A stretch of 54,235 nucleotides of DNA from Candidatus Dadabacteria bacterium (GTDB lineage Bacteria > Desulfobacterota_D > UBA1144 > Nemesobacterales > Nemesobacteraceae). The notes beneath the pieces were generated by a model, which did not search any database, was not told the origin of the DNA, and saw nothing but the letters and a program-made list of their open reading frames with translations. Position numbers and translations under genes: made by a program. Shown here in pieces: positions 1 through 7,746 of this stretch (positions are counted from its first letter, which is position 1; every line of letters starts with the position of its first letter). The stretch is from NCBI GenBank assembly GCA_022826905.1, contig JAJDUA010000009.1:1-54235 (forward strand), written 5' to 3'.

Positions 1-14
1 GGATAAGCAGGCGG

Positions 15-60
15 TTTCAAATCAGACTCTTCGGGCTCGCCCTTCGAGTCTGATTTGAAA
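15..60. repeat. Perfect 15-bp inverted repeat (hairpin)
   Basis: Arms 15-29 (TTTCAAATCAGACTC) and 46-60 are exact reverse complements around a 16-nt loop. The loop contains a GGG/CCC mini-stem. On the plus strand an A-rich purine tract (61-85) follows rather than a T-run, and on the minus strand no T-run follows, so a simple intrinsic terminator is not supported. It could be the end of a mobile element or a cruciform. Confidence 0.7.
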
Positions 61-87
61 GAAAAAGAAAAGAAAAAGAAAAAAACA

Positions 88-125
88 AAAACCGGACAAT
101 TAAAAAATTCTAAAACCGGTCAATT
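88..125. repeat. Two 14-bp direct repeats, 24-nt period
   Basis: AAAACCGG(A/T)CAATT occurs at 88-101 and 112-125 with one mismatch, in an AT-rich tract without a gene. Short spaced repeats like these are seen at some insertion-sequence ends or as protein-binding sites. No transposase is adjacent, so no function is assigned. Confidence 0.55.
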
Positions 126-197
126 TAATTTACTCCCTACAGTGGAACTTTTGAAGGGTAGAAATTCAAGCTGGTTTGTGTTACACTGTGTGCTCAT

Positions 198-264
198 AAG
201 GCCGTTGTTCTCCTGTGTTGTAAAGTGTTGAACTCACTTATATTATAACACAGGCAACGGCCTT
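198..264 (+). terminator. Long hairpin followed by TTTT; terminator-like
   Basis: The outer arms AAGGCCGTTG (198-207) and CAACGGCCTT (255-264) pair perfectly. After a 4-nt bulge, CCTGTGTT (212-219) pairs with AACACAGG (247-254), and the stem can continue with GTAA/TTAT. The 3' arm runs into TTTTCT. This has the form of a rho-independent terminator on the plus strand, but the long loop and bulge make a structured RNA or cruciform also possible. It lies directly upstream of the DUF4143 stub. Confidence 0.5.
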
Positions 265-285
265 TTCTATACCACCTTGTGAGAA

Positions 286-321
286 ATGCGGGTTAGGCGG
301 GAGCATTGGTTAAGGCGGTAG
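286..321 (+). pseudogene. Stub duplicating the 5' end of the DUF4143 ATPase gene
   Basis: ATG at 286 opens a 12-codon frame reading MRVRREHWLRR then TAG. It matches the start of the intact gene 81 nt downstream (M-IRREYWLKR) in eight or nine aligned codons, with mostly transition differences (TTAGGCGGGAG versus TTAGGCGAGAG). It looks like a diverged partial tandem copy of the gene start. A leader peptide is a less likely alternative. Confidence 0.6.
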
Positions 322-363
322 ATTTGAAAATGCAATTGATTTTTAGTCGTCTAGATATAAAAT

Positions 364-1518
364 ATGGTTATGATTAGGCGAGAGTATTGGCTAAAGCGGC
401 TTCAGGATGCTTGGTATCGTCGTTCCATTGTCTGGCTCGCCGGAGTAAGGAGGACGGGCAAGACGACCTTGGCAAAAATGCTGCCTGAAGCAATTTACCT
501 GAACTGCGACCTACCTTCCACGCAGAGAATTCTGCTGGATCCCGAACTGTTTTTGCGTAGCAACCCAACTGATAAACTTCTGATTCTGGATGAAGTTCAT
601 CAATTGGCGGATCCGAGTCTATGTCTTAAAATTATGGCGGATGAATATCCTGAAATGCGTGTGTTAGCTACCGGTTCGTCCACACTTAACGCTACGCGTA
701 AGTTCCGCGACACACTTGCGGGACGCAAACGTTCCATTCGTCTGCTTCCGGTTCTCTGGCGGGAATGCGTTGCGGAATTCGGAATAAAGGATCTTGACCG
801 GCGTCTGCTCCATGGCGGTCTGCCGGAACCACTGCTGTCCGAAAACATAGACCCCGCTTTCTACCGTGAGTGGATAGACAGTTTCTACGCTCGGGATATG
901 CAGGAACTTTTCGGCATACGCAACCGGCGGGGATTTCTCTCGCTGCTGCGTCTGCTGCTGCGCCAGAGCGGTGGGCAGGTGGATTATTCGCGCCTAGCAT
1001 CTGACAGCGGGCTGAGTCAACCTACCGTAAAGACTCATATGGAGTCCATGCGGATCGCCTGTGCGATACACCTTGTCCCGCCCTTTCACGGCGGCGGAAA
1101 ACGGGAGATAGTGGCCCGCCCGAAGTGTTACGCGTTTGATACCGGGTTTGTCTGCCACGAGAGGGGCTGGGACTCCATAAGGGACGAGGACCGTGGTCTG
1201 CTCTGGGAGCATCTGGTAATTGACGCGTTGCGCAGTTGCCATGCGGATGACTCTATCTTTTACTGGCGGGACAAGTCGGGCCGCGAGATAGACTTTGTCG
1301 TACGTCGCGGACGGGAACGCGTGGATACCATAGAATGCAAAATCAATCCTGAAAAGCTGACTACAACGGCTACGGAAGTTTTTCGTGGCTACTATCCCGA
1401 AGGGGACAACTATATGGTGAGTCCAGGCGTTGAGACATCTTACAGTATCCGCAGAGGTGGCCTGACCTACACGGTCTGCGCTCCTGACAGCGAACCGGGC
1501 TGGCCGCGCATTCCATGA
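364..1518 (+). CDS. AAA ATPase with C-terminal DUF4143 (copy 1)
   Basis: This 384-residue protein belongs to the archaeal/bacterial AAA family with a C-terminal DUF4143 domain (COG1373-like). The Walker A motif GVRRTGKTT is at residues 27-35, Walker B LLILDEV near 72-78, and a sensor-like ATGSS follows. Near residue 299 the segment FYWRDKSGREIDFVV matches the restriction-endonuclease-like fold usual in this family. The cellular role of the family is not established. Translation could start at 364 or at the in-frame ATG at 370; no clear Shine-Dalgarno decides this. The gene stands alone downstream of a hairpin and a stub of its own 5' end. It is one of three full copies of the family in this window. 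Confidence 0.9.
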   Translation: MVMIRREYWLKRLQDAWYRRSIVWLAGVRRTGKTTLAKMLPEAIYLNCDLPSTQRILLDPELFLRSNPTDKLLILDEVHQLADPSLCLKIMADEYPEMRVLATGSSTLNATRKFRDTLAGRKRSIRLLPVLWRECVAEFGIKDLDRRLLHGGLPEPLLSENIDPAFYREWIDSFYARDMQELFGIRNRRGFLSLLRLLLRQSGGQVDYSRLASDSGLSQPTVKTHMESMRIACAIHLVPPFHGGGKREIVARPKCYAFDTGFVCHERGWDSIRDEDRGLLWEHLVIDALRSCHADDSIFYWRDKSGREIDFVVRRGRERVDTIECKINPEKLTTTATEVFRGYYPEGDNYMVSPGVETSYSIRRGGLTYTVCAPDSEPGWPRIP

Positions 1519-1595
1519 GCTTCGCTAGGGATGTTTGTTAGAGATTGCTGGCAAAAAACAGCGACGCCAGCGACCTCGGTCAATGCGATTTCAGT

Positions 1596-1601
1596 TATAA
1601 T
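1596..1601 (+). promoter_or_regulatory. Candidate -10 box for folK-hpt-pepF
   Basis: A perfect TATAAT lies 36 nt upstream of the folK start. No good -35 hexamer is visible at 16-18 bp spacing, so this is a weak prediction. Confidence 0.3.
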
Positions 1602-1637
1602 TTCCGGGTTTTAAACCATTAATATAAGGTAACTGGG

Positions 1638-2048
1638 TTGAATACAGTTATTGTTGGAATTGGCTCAAACATAGATGCCGAGAAGAACGTAAGTGCCGCC
1701 AAACGAATGCTCGGGGAAAAACTCAATGTTCTCAGAGAATCGGAATTCGTGAGAACTAGGCCTATAGGGCCACGGCAGCAGCAGGATTTTCTAAACGGTT
1801 CCCTGCTGCTAAAAACCCGTCTTGGCCTTAAGCAACTGAAAATCCTGCTCAAGGGAGTGGAGATTGCTCTTGGAAGGGGTGTCAAAGAGGATCGCTACGG
1901 CCCGAGAAAAATGGATCTGGATATACTCGTGTGGAACGGAGAGATTGTTGATTCCGATGTTTACGAGCGGGGATTTCTTCGCCGCTCCGTGATCGAACTT
2001 TGTCCTGAACTTGAAAAAACATTGAAGGGGGAGCAGGGTCCTGCTTGA
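1638..2048 (+). CDS. folK: 2-amino-4-hydroxy-6-hydroxymethyldihydropteridine pyrophosphokinase
   Basis: FolK transfers pyrophosphate from ATP to 6-hydroxymethyl-dihydropterin in folate biosynthesis. The N-terminus reads VGIGSNID, the typical HPPK opening. The family signature Y-G-P-R-x-x-D-L-D-I-L near residues 90-100 carries the Mg-binding aspartates. The 136-residue length is slightly short for the family (about 150-160) but the core is complete. The start is TTG at 1638, preceded by AAGGTAAC; no ATG fits the conserved N-terminus. The 3' end overlaps the predicted start of hpt by 8 nt, so the two are probably translationally coupled. Confidence 0.93.
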   Translation: MNTVIVGIGSNIDAEKNVSAAKRMLGEKLNVLRESEFVRTRPIGPRQQQDFLNGSLLLKTRLGLKQLKILLKGVEIALGRGVKEDRYGPRKMDLDILVWNGEIVDSDVYERGFLRRSVIELCPELEKTLKGEQGPA

Positions 2049-2583
2049 AGAAACCGAAATCCTGGAAGGCGTCGGGCTTAAAAAGTTTCTCTCAAAAGAC
2101 GATATAGAAAACGCCGTTTCGAGGCTTGCAAGGCAAGTTTCAGGAGACTACAAGGGGAAAACTCCCGTTGCGGTCTGCGTTCTTAAGGGGGCGCGTCCCT
2201 TTTTTGAAGATCTTCTGGCGCAGGTGACCGTTAAAGTTGAAAAGCAGTTCCTCAGGGTTTCAAGCTACAGAAAAGGGGCGAGACCGGGGTGCCTCGAGCT
2301 CTTAAGAGATATTGAATGCGAATTGGGGGGCAGGGACGTTATAATAGTTGAGGATATAATTGACACTTCGGAGACTGCGAAGTTTATCCTGCGGCACATG
2401 GGATCTAAAAACCCGGATTCGCTTCGAATATGTACGCTTATAGATAAGAGGGGAAAGGACCCAATGGGTCCCGCGCCCGATTACACGGGTTTTCAGGTGG
2501 ATGAAGGTTTTCTGGTGGGCTACGGAATGGACTACATGGAGAGGGGAAGATCACTTGAGGATATATACCTGCTTCAGGAGTAG
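2041..2583 (+). CDS. hpt: Hypoxanthine phosphoribosyltransferase, CTG start
   Basis: The enzyme salvages hypoxanthine or guanine to IMP or GMP using PRPP. The PRPP-binding loop is IIVEDIIDTSETA, and VCVLKGARPFFEDL is the conserved N-terminal core. The first ATG/GTG/TTG in this frame is GTG 2224, which would remove about 60 residues including that core (read from 2164 on). The frame is open back to 2026 and has no ATG, GTG or TTG upstream of 2224. CTG 2041 sits 7 nt after a strong GGGGGAG (2027-2033) and gives a 180-residue protein, the usual family length. I therefore place the start at CTG, overlapping folK by 8 nt. A sequencing error is the alternative. Confidence 0.85.
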   Translation: MLEETEILEGVGLKKFLSKDDIENAVSRLARQVSGDYKGKTPVAVCVLKGARPFFEDLLAQVTVKVEKQFLRVSSYRKGARPGCLELLRDIECELGGRDVIIVEDIIDTSETAKFILRHMGSKNPDSLRICTLIDKRGKDPMGPAPDYTGFQVDEGFLVGYGMDYMERGRSLEDIYLLQE

Positions 2584-2622
2584 CTTCATTCTTGCTCCCG
2601 ACAAAAGGCTACGGAGACGGAC

Positions 2623-4413
2623 ATGGCGAAAGCAGAAGGCATAAGGTGGAATCTCTCGGATCTTTACGAAGGAATTTCCGACCCACGCGTGGAAAAGGAT
2701 TTCGAGAAGATATCGGCGCGTGCCGACAGGTTTGAAAAAAAGTACAGGGGGAAGATAAAATCTCCTTTACTTACCGCGGGGAAGCTCGCGGGAGCGGTGA
2801 AAGAGCTTGAGCGCTTGTCGGAAGGAATCGGAAAGATACTTTCTTTTGCTCATCTTGTCTTCGCGGCCGACACGCGGGATCCTCAAAACGGCGCTTTTCG
2901 TTCATCAATGCAGCAGAAGGCGACGGAAGTTCAGAAGAAGCTTATTTTCTTTTACGTTGAATGGGTTTCGGTTCCGAAAAAAAGAGCGAAGAAACTTCTT
3001 AATAACTCGAAACTTTCGGAGTACAGGCATTTTCTCGAGCAGGAAAGACAGTACAGAGACCACACTCTTTCCGAAGCCGAGGAAAAAATACTTCAGGAAA
3101 AGTCAAACACCGGGCAAAGGGCGTTTTCAAGGCTTTTTGACGAGGTCGTGAACAATATCCAGTTTCGTGTGAGACTCTCCGGTAAGACCGAAAGGCTCAA
3201 CCAATCCCATACCCTCTCGCTTCTTTACGATCCGGACAGAAAGAAAAGAAAGGCGGCTTGGTCCGGTCTCACAAAGGGACTTAAGGAGAATTCCCACGTA
3301 CTTACCTACGTATTCAACACACTTGTAAACGACCACTCGATAAACGACAGGCTTAGAAGCTACGAGGATCCCATGTCGGCGCGTCACCTAAGCAACGAGA
3401 TATCCCACGGTGCCGTTGAAGCTCTGCTTGAATCGTGCGAGCGGAACTTCGGATTCGTAAGCCGTTACTACGGACTCAAGGGAAAACTTCTCGGGTACCG
3501 CAGATTCTATGACTACGATCGCTACGCCCCTTTGGGTTCGGAAAGGGAGCAGGTCCCATGGGACAAGGCAAAGGAAATCGTGCTTTCTTCGTTCGGTGAA
3601 TTCTCATCCAAGATGAGAAAGACCGCGTCTTTGTTTTTCGAGAAAAACTGGATAGACGCCGAGCTTCGGGACGGGAAAAGAGGGGGTGCTTTCAGCCACG
3701 GCACGGTTCCCGGCGTGCACCCCTATGTGTTTATGAACTACACCGGGAAACCGAGAGATGTAATGGTTCTGGCTCACGAGCTTGGCCACGGCGTGCACCA
3801 GTATCTTTCGAGACGACAGGGCTATTTCCAGGCCCACACGCCTCTTACCACGGCTGAGACCGCAAGCGTCTTTGCGGAGATGCTTGTGTTTCACCGCCTC
3901 AAGGAGGAAGAACCGCAAAGGGAAGGCAGGCTGATTTTGGTAGCGGAGAAACTCGAGGACATAATGGCCACGGTTTTCAGACAGGCGGTGCTTACAAGGT
4001 TCGAGCAGAGCCTGCACCGCGAAAGGAGAGATCAGGGAGAGCTTACGACCGCAAGGATAAGCGAACTCTGGATCGAGGCTAACCGCGAGATGTTCGGAGA
4101 TTCCGTAACCCTTACCGAAAACTATTCTTACTGGTGGCTCTACATTCCTCATTTCATACACTCTCCCTTTTACTGCTACGCGTATTCCTTCGGGGAACTG
4201 CTCACCCTGGCTCTTTATGGAATGTTTTTGGAGCGGGGAAGATCTTTCGTGCCCGATTACATGGAACTTCTTCGGTCCGGGGGAAGCATCTCGCCCTCGG
4301 AGCTTCTCTCCAAAGTCGAGGTCGATATAAACAATCCTGACTTTTGGCAGACTGGGCTTGACGTGATAGGTGCGATGGTGGATGAAGTTGAGGAACTTGC
4401 GGAGCAGTCCTGA
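2623..4413 (+). CDS. pepF: Oligoendopeptidase F (M3 metallopeptidase)
   Basis: This 596-residue cytoplasmic zinc peptidase of family M3B trims oligopeptides. The zinc motif HELGH is at residues 385-389, within AHELGHGVHQY. The downstream helix TAETASVFAEML supplies the third zinc-ligand glutamate. The length matches PepF (about 600). The start ATG at 2623 follows hpt by 39 nt on the same strand, so it may be the last gene of the folK-hpt-pepF unit. No signal peptide is visible. Confidence 0.95.
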   Translation: MAKAEGIRWNLSDLYEGISDPRVEKDFEKISARADRFEKKYRGKIKSPLLTAGKLAGAVKELERLSEGIGKILSFAHLVFAADTRDPQNGAFRSSMQQKATEVQKKLIFFYVEWVSVPKKRAKKLLNNSKLSEYRHFLEQERQYRDHTLSEAEEKILQEKSNTGQRAFSRLFDEVVNNIQFRVRLSGKTERLNQSHTLSLLYDPDRKKRKAAWSGLTKGLKENSHVLTYVFNTLVNDHSINDRLRSYEDPMSARHLSNEISHGAVEALLESCERNFGFVSRYYGLKGKLLGYRRFYDYDRYAPLGSEREQVPWDKAKEIVLSSFGEFSSKMRKTASLFFEKNWIDAELRDGKRGGAFSHGTVPGVHPYVFMNYTGKPRDVMVLAHELGHGVHQYLSRRQGYFQAHTPLTTAETASVFAEMLVFHRLKEEEPQREGRLILVAEKLEDIMATVFRQAVLTRFEQSLHRERRDQGELTTARISELWIEANREMFGDSVTLTENYSYWWLYIPHFIHSPFYCYAYSFGELLTLALYGMFLERGRSFVPDYMELLRSGGSISPSELLSKVEVDINNPDFWQTGLDVIGAMVDEVEELAEQS

Positions 4414-4428
4414 CTCGGCTGAGGGTTT

Positions 4429-5274
4429 TTATTTGGAGTAGGAAGAAATTTTCTCGTATTCGCTTACTATCTTGCTCACAACCGAGTAGTGAACTGAGGC
4501 CGCGTCGGCAACCTCTCTCAGCGTGTAGTCCCCCGTAAGGTAGGTTTTCGCTATCGCTTCCTCCCTTGAGTGTCCGCTTCGCATGAAACCGTTTATCATG
4601 CCCGGTACGGGTTTTGTGAGCTGATACCTGGGAATATCCTTTGACCGTAAATTCCTCTTAGTTTTTTCCTGCACGATCTCTATGAATTCATCATCGCCGA
4701 GATATATCTGCTTTCGGGTTTCCGAGATCACGTCACGATCGAGATTTTCTTGGAGGAATTCGTCAAAATCATCTATATCCGAGGAAAAGCCTTCTGAGAA
4801 CCACTCGAGGTCTATGTGCCCTGGCGCTTCATCTTTTCCGTAAACATATCTGCAACTGCTCCATTTGAACTGGTTGGAATGTTTTACGAATCCGGCTCGA
4901 AGGGGGAGAAGAAAAATGTGAGCCATAAGCGGCAGAAGATATTTTTCCTTCTGGACAACTATGGATTTATATCTTCCCCGGAAAACGTGTCCGTCTGTGT
5001 CGTGCAACCTGTTTGAGCGCTGGGTGTAAACGCCGTTTAGCTGTCTTATGGCTTTTGAGAGGTTAGGCTCCGGGGTCTCGATGACCAAATGGTACCCGTC
5101 GGACATGAGGCAGTAGCCAAAGCAGCGGCATCCGAACCTTGCGCATACCCTCTCAAGAATTTCTATCCAGGCGTTGCCATCGGCTGAATTCTGAAAGACG
5201 CTCTGCCCCCTGTTTCCGACTGAGGAGACGTAATAAACGGCCCCTGCGTATTCCGGTCTTAATGGCCTTGCCAT
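4429..5274 (-). CDS. RAYT-type (REP-associated) Y1 transposase homologue, degenerate
   Basis: The N-terminus MARPLRPEYAGAVYYVSSVGNR and the order of motifs are those of REP-associated tyrosine transposases (Y1_Tnp, COG1943), which nick single-stranded REP hairpins. The usual metal site N-H-Y-H is here D-G-Y-H (CLMSDGYHLVIETPE), so the first histidine of the HUH pair is missing. The usual RYIxLNPVRAG reads AHIFLLPLRAG. The C-terminal third contains a helix-turn-helix-like segment (YTLREVADAASVHYSVVSKIV). At 281 residues the frame is uninterrupted, which argues against simple decay and allows a domesticated, nuclease-dead DNA-binding role. It converges on pepF. Confidence 0.85.
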   Translation of the reverse strand: MARPLRPEYAGAVYYVSSVGNRGQSVFQNSADGNAWIEILERVCARFGCRCFGYCLMSDGYHLVIETPEPNLSKAIRQLNGVYTQRSNRLHDTDGHVFRGRYKSIVVQKEKYLLPLMAHIFLLPLRAGFVKHSNQFKWSSCRYVYGKDEAPGHIDLEWFSEGFSSDIDDFDEFLQENLDRDVISETRKQIYLGDDEFIEIVQEKTKRNLRSKDIPRYQLTKPVPGMINGFMRSGHSREEAIAKTYLTGDYTLREVADAASVHYSVVSKIVSEYEKISSYSK

Positions 5275-5308
5275 GAAGAAAATTATAGTGTGGATGAAAA
5301 ACTATGTC

Positions 5309-5337
5309 AAGACCTGACCCCTAAGTCGGATTGTCTT
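5309..5337. repeat. REP-like hairpin next to the RAYT gene
   Basis: AAGAC-CTGAC (5309-5318) pairs with GTCGG (5325-5329) and GTCTT (5333-5337), leaving a 3-nt bulge and a CCCTAA loop. The element lies 35 nt upstream of the RAYT start. Sequences of the type GTCAAGACCTGACCCC are, to my recollection, recurrent beside COG1943 transposases, so this is the likely recognition hairpin. Confidence 0.5.
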
Positions 5338-5338
5338 C

Positions 5339-6343
5339 TCAAAGAGCAAGCGCTTTCATAGCAAAAGCTGTCTGTTCCCTCGAAGCGTTGTAGGGAAACA
5401 TGAGAATGGGAAGATCGGAATTCTCGGCGAACTTCCTGAGCTTTACTCTTCCCTCCTCCGGGGAACCGCTCACGGAAACAAGATCAAGCAGTTCATCACT
5501 TATGCTTTTTATAGCTTCCGCTCTGTTTTCCCGCCAGAGCTTTCTCGCTCTATCCGCTTCCTCCCCGAATCCGTAGCTGCTTACGAGTTTGTGGTAATAA
5601 TCTCCCATGGAGCATACATAAAGGGCCACAAACTCCCTTACGATTTCTCTTGATTCGTTTCTGTTCTCGGAAACCATCGCCGGAAGAAACGGTGCCACAG
5701 TTATTTTTCTTCCGCCGGAAGCAAGTACCTTTTTTCTTTCGTTTATAAGGCTCGCGGGGCAGAGATAGGGAATCCAGCCGTCAGCAACCTGGGAGGTAAG
5801 CTCGATGTTTTTCGGTCCCATGGACGCTATGTATATGGGAATCTCGCTTCTTTGGGGCTTAAAAAGGAGTTTGAAGTTTCTAAGCCTGAAAATCTCCCCC
5901 TCATATTCAACCCTTTTTCCCGCGAGTATCATCCTTACTATCTCGACACACTCAAGTGTTCGTTTCAGGGGCCGCTCAAATTTCATGCCGTGCCAGTATT
6001 CGTTTAGGTAAACGCTGCTTATCCCGAGTCCCAGGATTAATCTTTCCCCGCAGTACTCATCCAAGGTGGCCGCCGTCTGTGCTATAAGAGCCGGAGATCT
6101 GCTGTAAACGGAGATGATGCCGGTGGCCAGATTTATTCTTTCCGTGACTGATGCCATGTGGGATATCAAGGAAAATGCGTCCCGTCCCCACATTTCGGGA
6201 ACCCAGATGGAGTGATAACCCAGATCTTCTGCCAGTTTCGAAAAATATGTTAGATCGTCTTTTTTTACATCGGCCCAGTAGGGAACGACGATTCCGGTAA
6301 GAGACAATTGTTTCCTCCCAAATGCGGGTTTGCTCGGGTTCAT
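5339..6343 (-). CDS. LLM-class flavin-dependent oxidoreductase (luciferase-like)
   Basis: This 334-residue TIM-barrel protein of the luciferase-like monooxygenase family (FMN- or F420-dependent) has the typical segments LAEDLGYHSIWVPE, INLATGIISVYSRSPALIAQTAATLDE and RLILGLGISS. The substrate cannot be told from the sequence. It is transcribed divergently from the acyl-CoA dehydrogenase gene across about 180 bp. The start ATG at 6343 gives the expected family length. Confidence 0.85.
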   Translation of the reverse strand: MNPSKPAFGRKQLSLTGIVVPYWADVKKDDLTYFSKLAEDLGYHSIWVPEMWGRDAFSLISHMASVTERINLATGIISVYSRSPALIAQTAATLDEYCGERLILGLGISSVYLNEYWHGMKFERPLKRTLECVEIVRMILAGKRVEYEGEIFRLRNFKLLFKPQRSEIPIYIASMGPKNIELTSQVADGWIPYLCPASLINERKKVLASGGRKITVAPFLPAMVSENRNESREIVREFVALYVCSMGDYYHKLVSSYGFGEEADRARKLWRENRAEAIKSISDELLDLVSVSGSPEEGRVKLRKFAENSDLPILMFPYNASREQTAFAMKALAL

Positions 6344-6524
6344 TTTACTTGAGAGCGAAGATTGTGGGAAGCACAGAGCACTTAGGGCTCTTATTCCTGC
6401 TCCCGGATCTTGGTTTTACCGAGACGCTTTTAACGTTCATCTGATAAGTTGGTTAGACTGTTCAGAGAATATCTGCCAGTTTGTCCTCGCAGAAGCACAA
6501 TTTTTTACTACGGGAGTTAGCAAA

Positions 6525-7739
6525 ATGCGCAAGTTGCCCCCAAGGATGCAGACAAAGCTCTACAAGGAACATCTTTTTCCCGAAGAAACGAGGGAGATCA
6601 GGCAGAATGTGAGAGCCTTTGCGGAAAAAGAAGTCCTTCCGCTTGCTAGGGACATGGGGGAGGAAAGCGAGAGAAACGAGAATTTCCCCCGTGATCTTTT
6701 CAACAAAATGGCCGCAGAGGGGTTTTTCCGGATTCCGTATTCAAAAAAGGACGGGGGACTGGGTCTTTCCTACCCCGCGTGCGCAGCGGCGGTCATGGCA
6801 GAAGAGCTTGCCTACATAAGTGCAAGCGTTGCGGGAACGATAAACGCTCACTTTCTGCTTTCCGGAAAAACCTTGGCTATGGGGTCACCTCACATAAAGG
6901 AAAAATATCTCGCCGCGGCTCTTGATGGAACCTCGGTGGCGTCATTTGCGATGACGGAGCCCCAGTCGGGTTCTGACGTAAGGACCGAATCTCTTGTAAC
7001 GAAAGCCCGCAGGAAGGGCAAAAAATACATTATAAACGGCCGCAAGCGTTACATAACTAACGCCGGGGTGGCTGATTTTGTGACTCTGCTGGCTTCAGCG
7101 GGGGACAAGTCCATAATGATAGTGGTTGATCTTGATTCGCCGGGCTGTTCCGTGAGCGCCCCGGATAAGAAACTCGGAAACAGGGGAGAGCTTACCTACG
7201 ACATATACCTTGAAGACGTGGAGGTGCCCCGGGAAAACCTGATAGGAAAGGAAGGAGATGGCCTTCGGGTCGCCGTCAGTTCCCTTCTTTACGGAAGGAC
7301 AGGAATCGGGGCAAGCGGGGTCGGGATGGCACAGTCGGCGTTCGATGAGTGCGTGGAGTTCATGAACGAGAGGGAGGCTTTCGGGAAAAAGATAGCCGAT
7401 TTTCAGTACTGGCAGTTTCTGCTGGCGCAGAGAGCCGTTGAGATAGAAAATGCCAGAAACCTCTATCTGAAGGCCGCACTCTGCCTTGACAATGGAGACC
7501 CTTTTCCGACTTTCGAGACATCCGCCGCCAAGTACTACGGTTCGGAGATAAGCGTTACCATGGCCCGCGACGCCGTTCAGATATTCGGAGGTCTCGGGCT
7601 TATGGTGGAACTTGCCCACGACTCCTCCACCTACAAGGTTGAGGAGATATACAGGGATTCCAAGGTCGGGGAGATATACGAAGGCACAAACGAGATACAC
7701 AAGATGATAATAGCAAGATCGATTTTCGGAAGGAGGTAG
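6525..7739 (+). CDS. Acyl-CoA dehydrogenase
   Basis: This FAD enzyme introduces the alpha-beta double bond into acyl-CoA. Visible motifs are FAMTEPQSGSDV (substrate/FAD-binding), YGRTGIGASGVGMAQSAFDE, REAFGKKIADFQ and the C-terminal YEGTNEIHKMIIAR, whose glutamate is the usual catalytic base. The frame is open further upstream to 6330, but ATG 6525 follows GGGAG at 8-nt spacing and is where family similarity begins, giving 404 residues. The acyl substrate is unknown. The stop is followed within 10 nt by the next gene. Confidence 0.92.
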   Translation: MRKLPPRMQTKLYKEHLFPEETREIRQNVRAFAEKEVLPLARDMGEESERNENFPRDLFNKMAAEGFFRIPYSKKDGGLGLSYPACAAAVMAEELAYISASVAGTINAHFLLSGKTLAMGSPHIKEKYLAAALDGTSVASFAMTEPQSGSDVRTESLVTKARRKGKKYIINGRKRYITNAGVADFVTLLASAGDKSIMIVVDLDSPGCSVSAPDKKLGNRGELTYDIYLEDVEVPRENLIGKEGDGLRVAVSSLLYGRTGIGASGVGMAQSAFDECVEFMNEREAFGKKIADFQYWQFLLAQRAVEIENARNLYLKAALCLDNGDPFPTFETSAAKYYGSEISVTMARDAVQIFGGLGLMVELAHDSSTYKVEEIYRDSKVGEIYEGTNEIHKMIIARSIFGRR

Positions 7740-7746
7740 TTTTGCT

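Noticed and set aside
15-60. Intrinsic terminator at the left edge
   Set aside because: The stem is perfect but no T-run follows on either strand; the flanking A-rich tract is on the wrong side for a minus-strand terminator.
61-85. Polypurine tract as a slippage or triplex element
   Set aside because: Simple low-complexity sequence with no further support.
198-300. Integron attC-like site (GTTAGGC at 292 resembles a core site)
   Set aside because: No matching inverse core (RYYYAAC) at a suitable distance, and the GTTAGGC is explained by the DUF4143 stub.
3604-4161. Minus-strand 185-codon frame opposite pepF
   Set aside because: Antisense shadow of the catalytic half of pepF with no family similarity.
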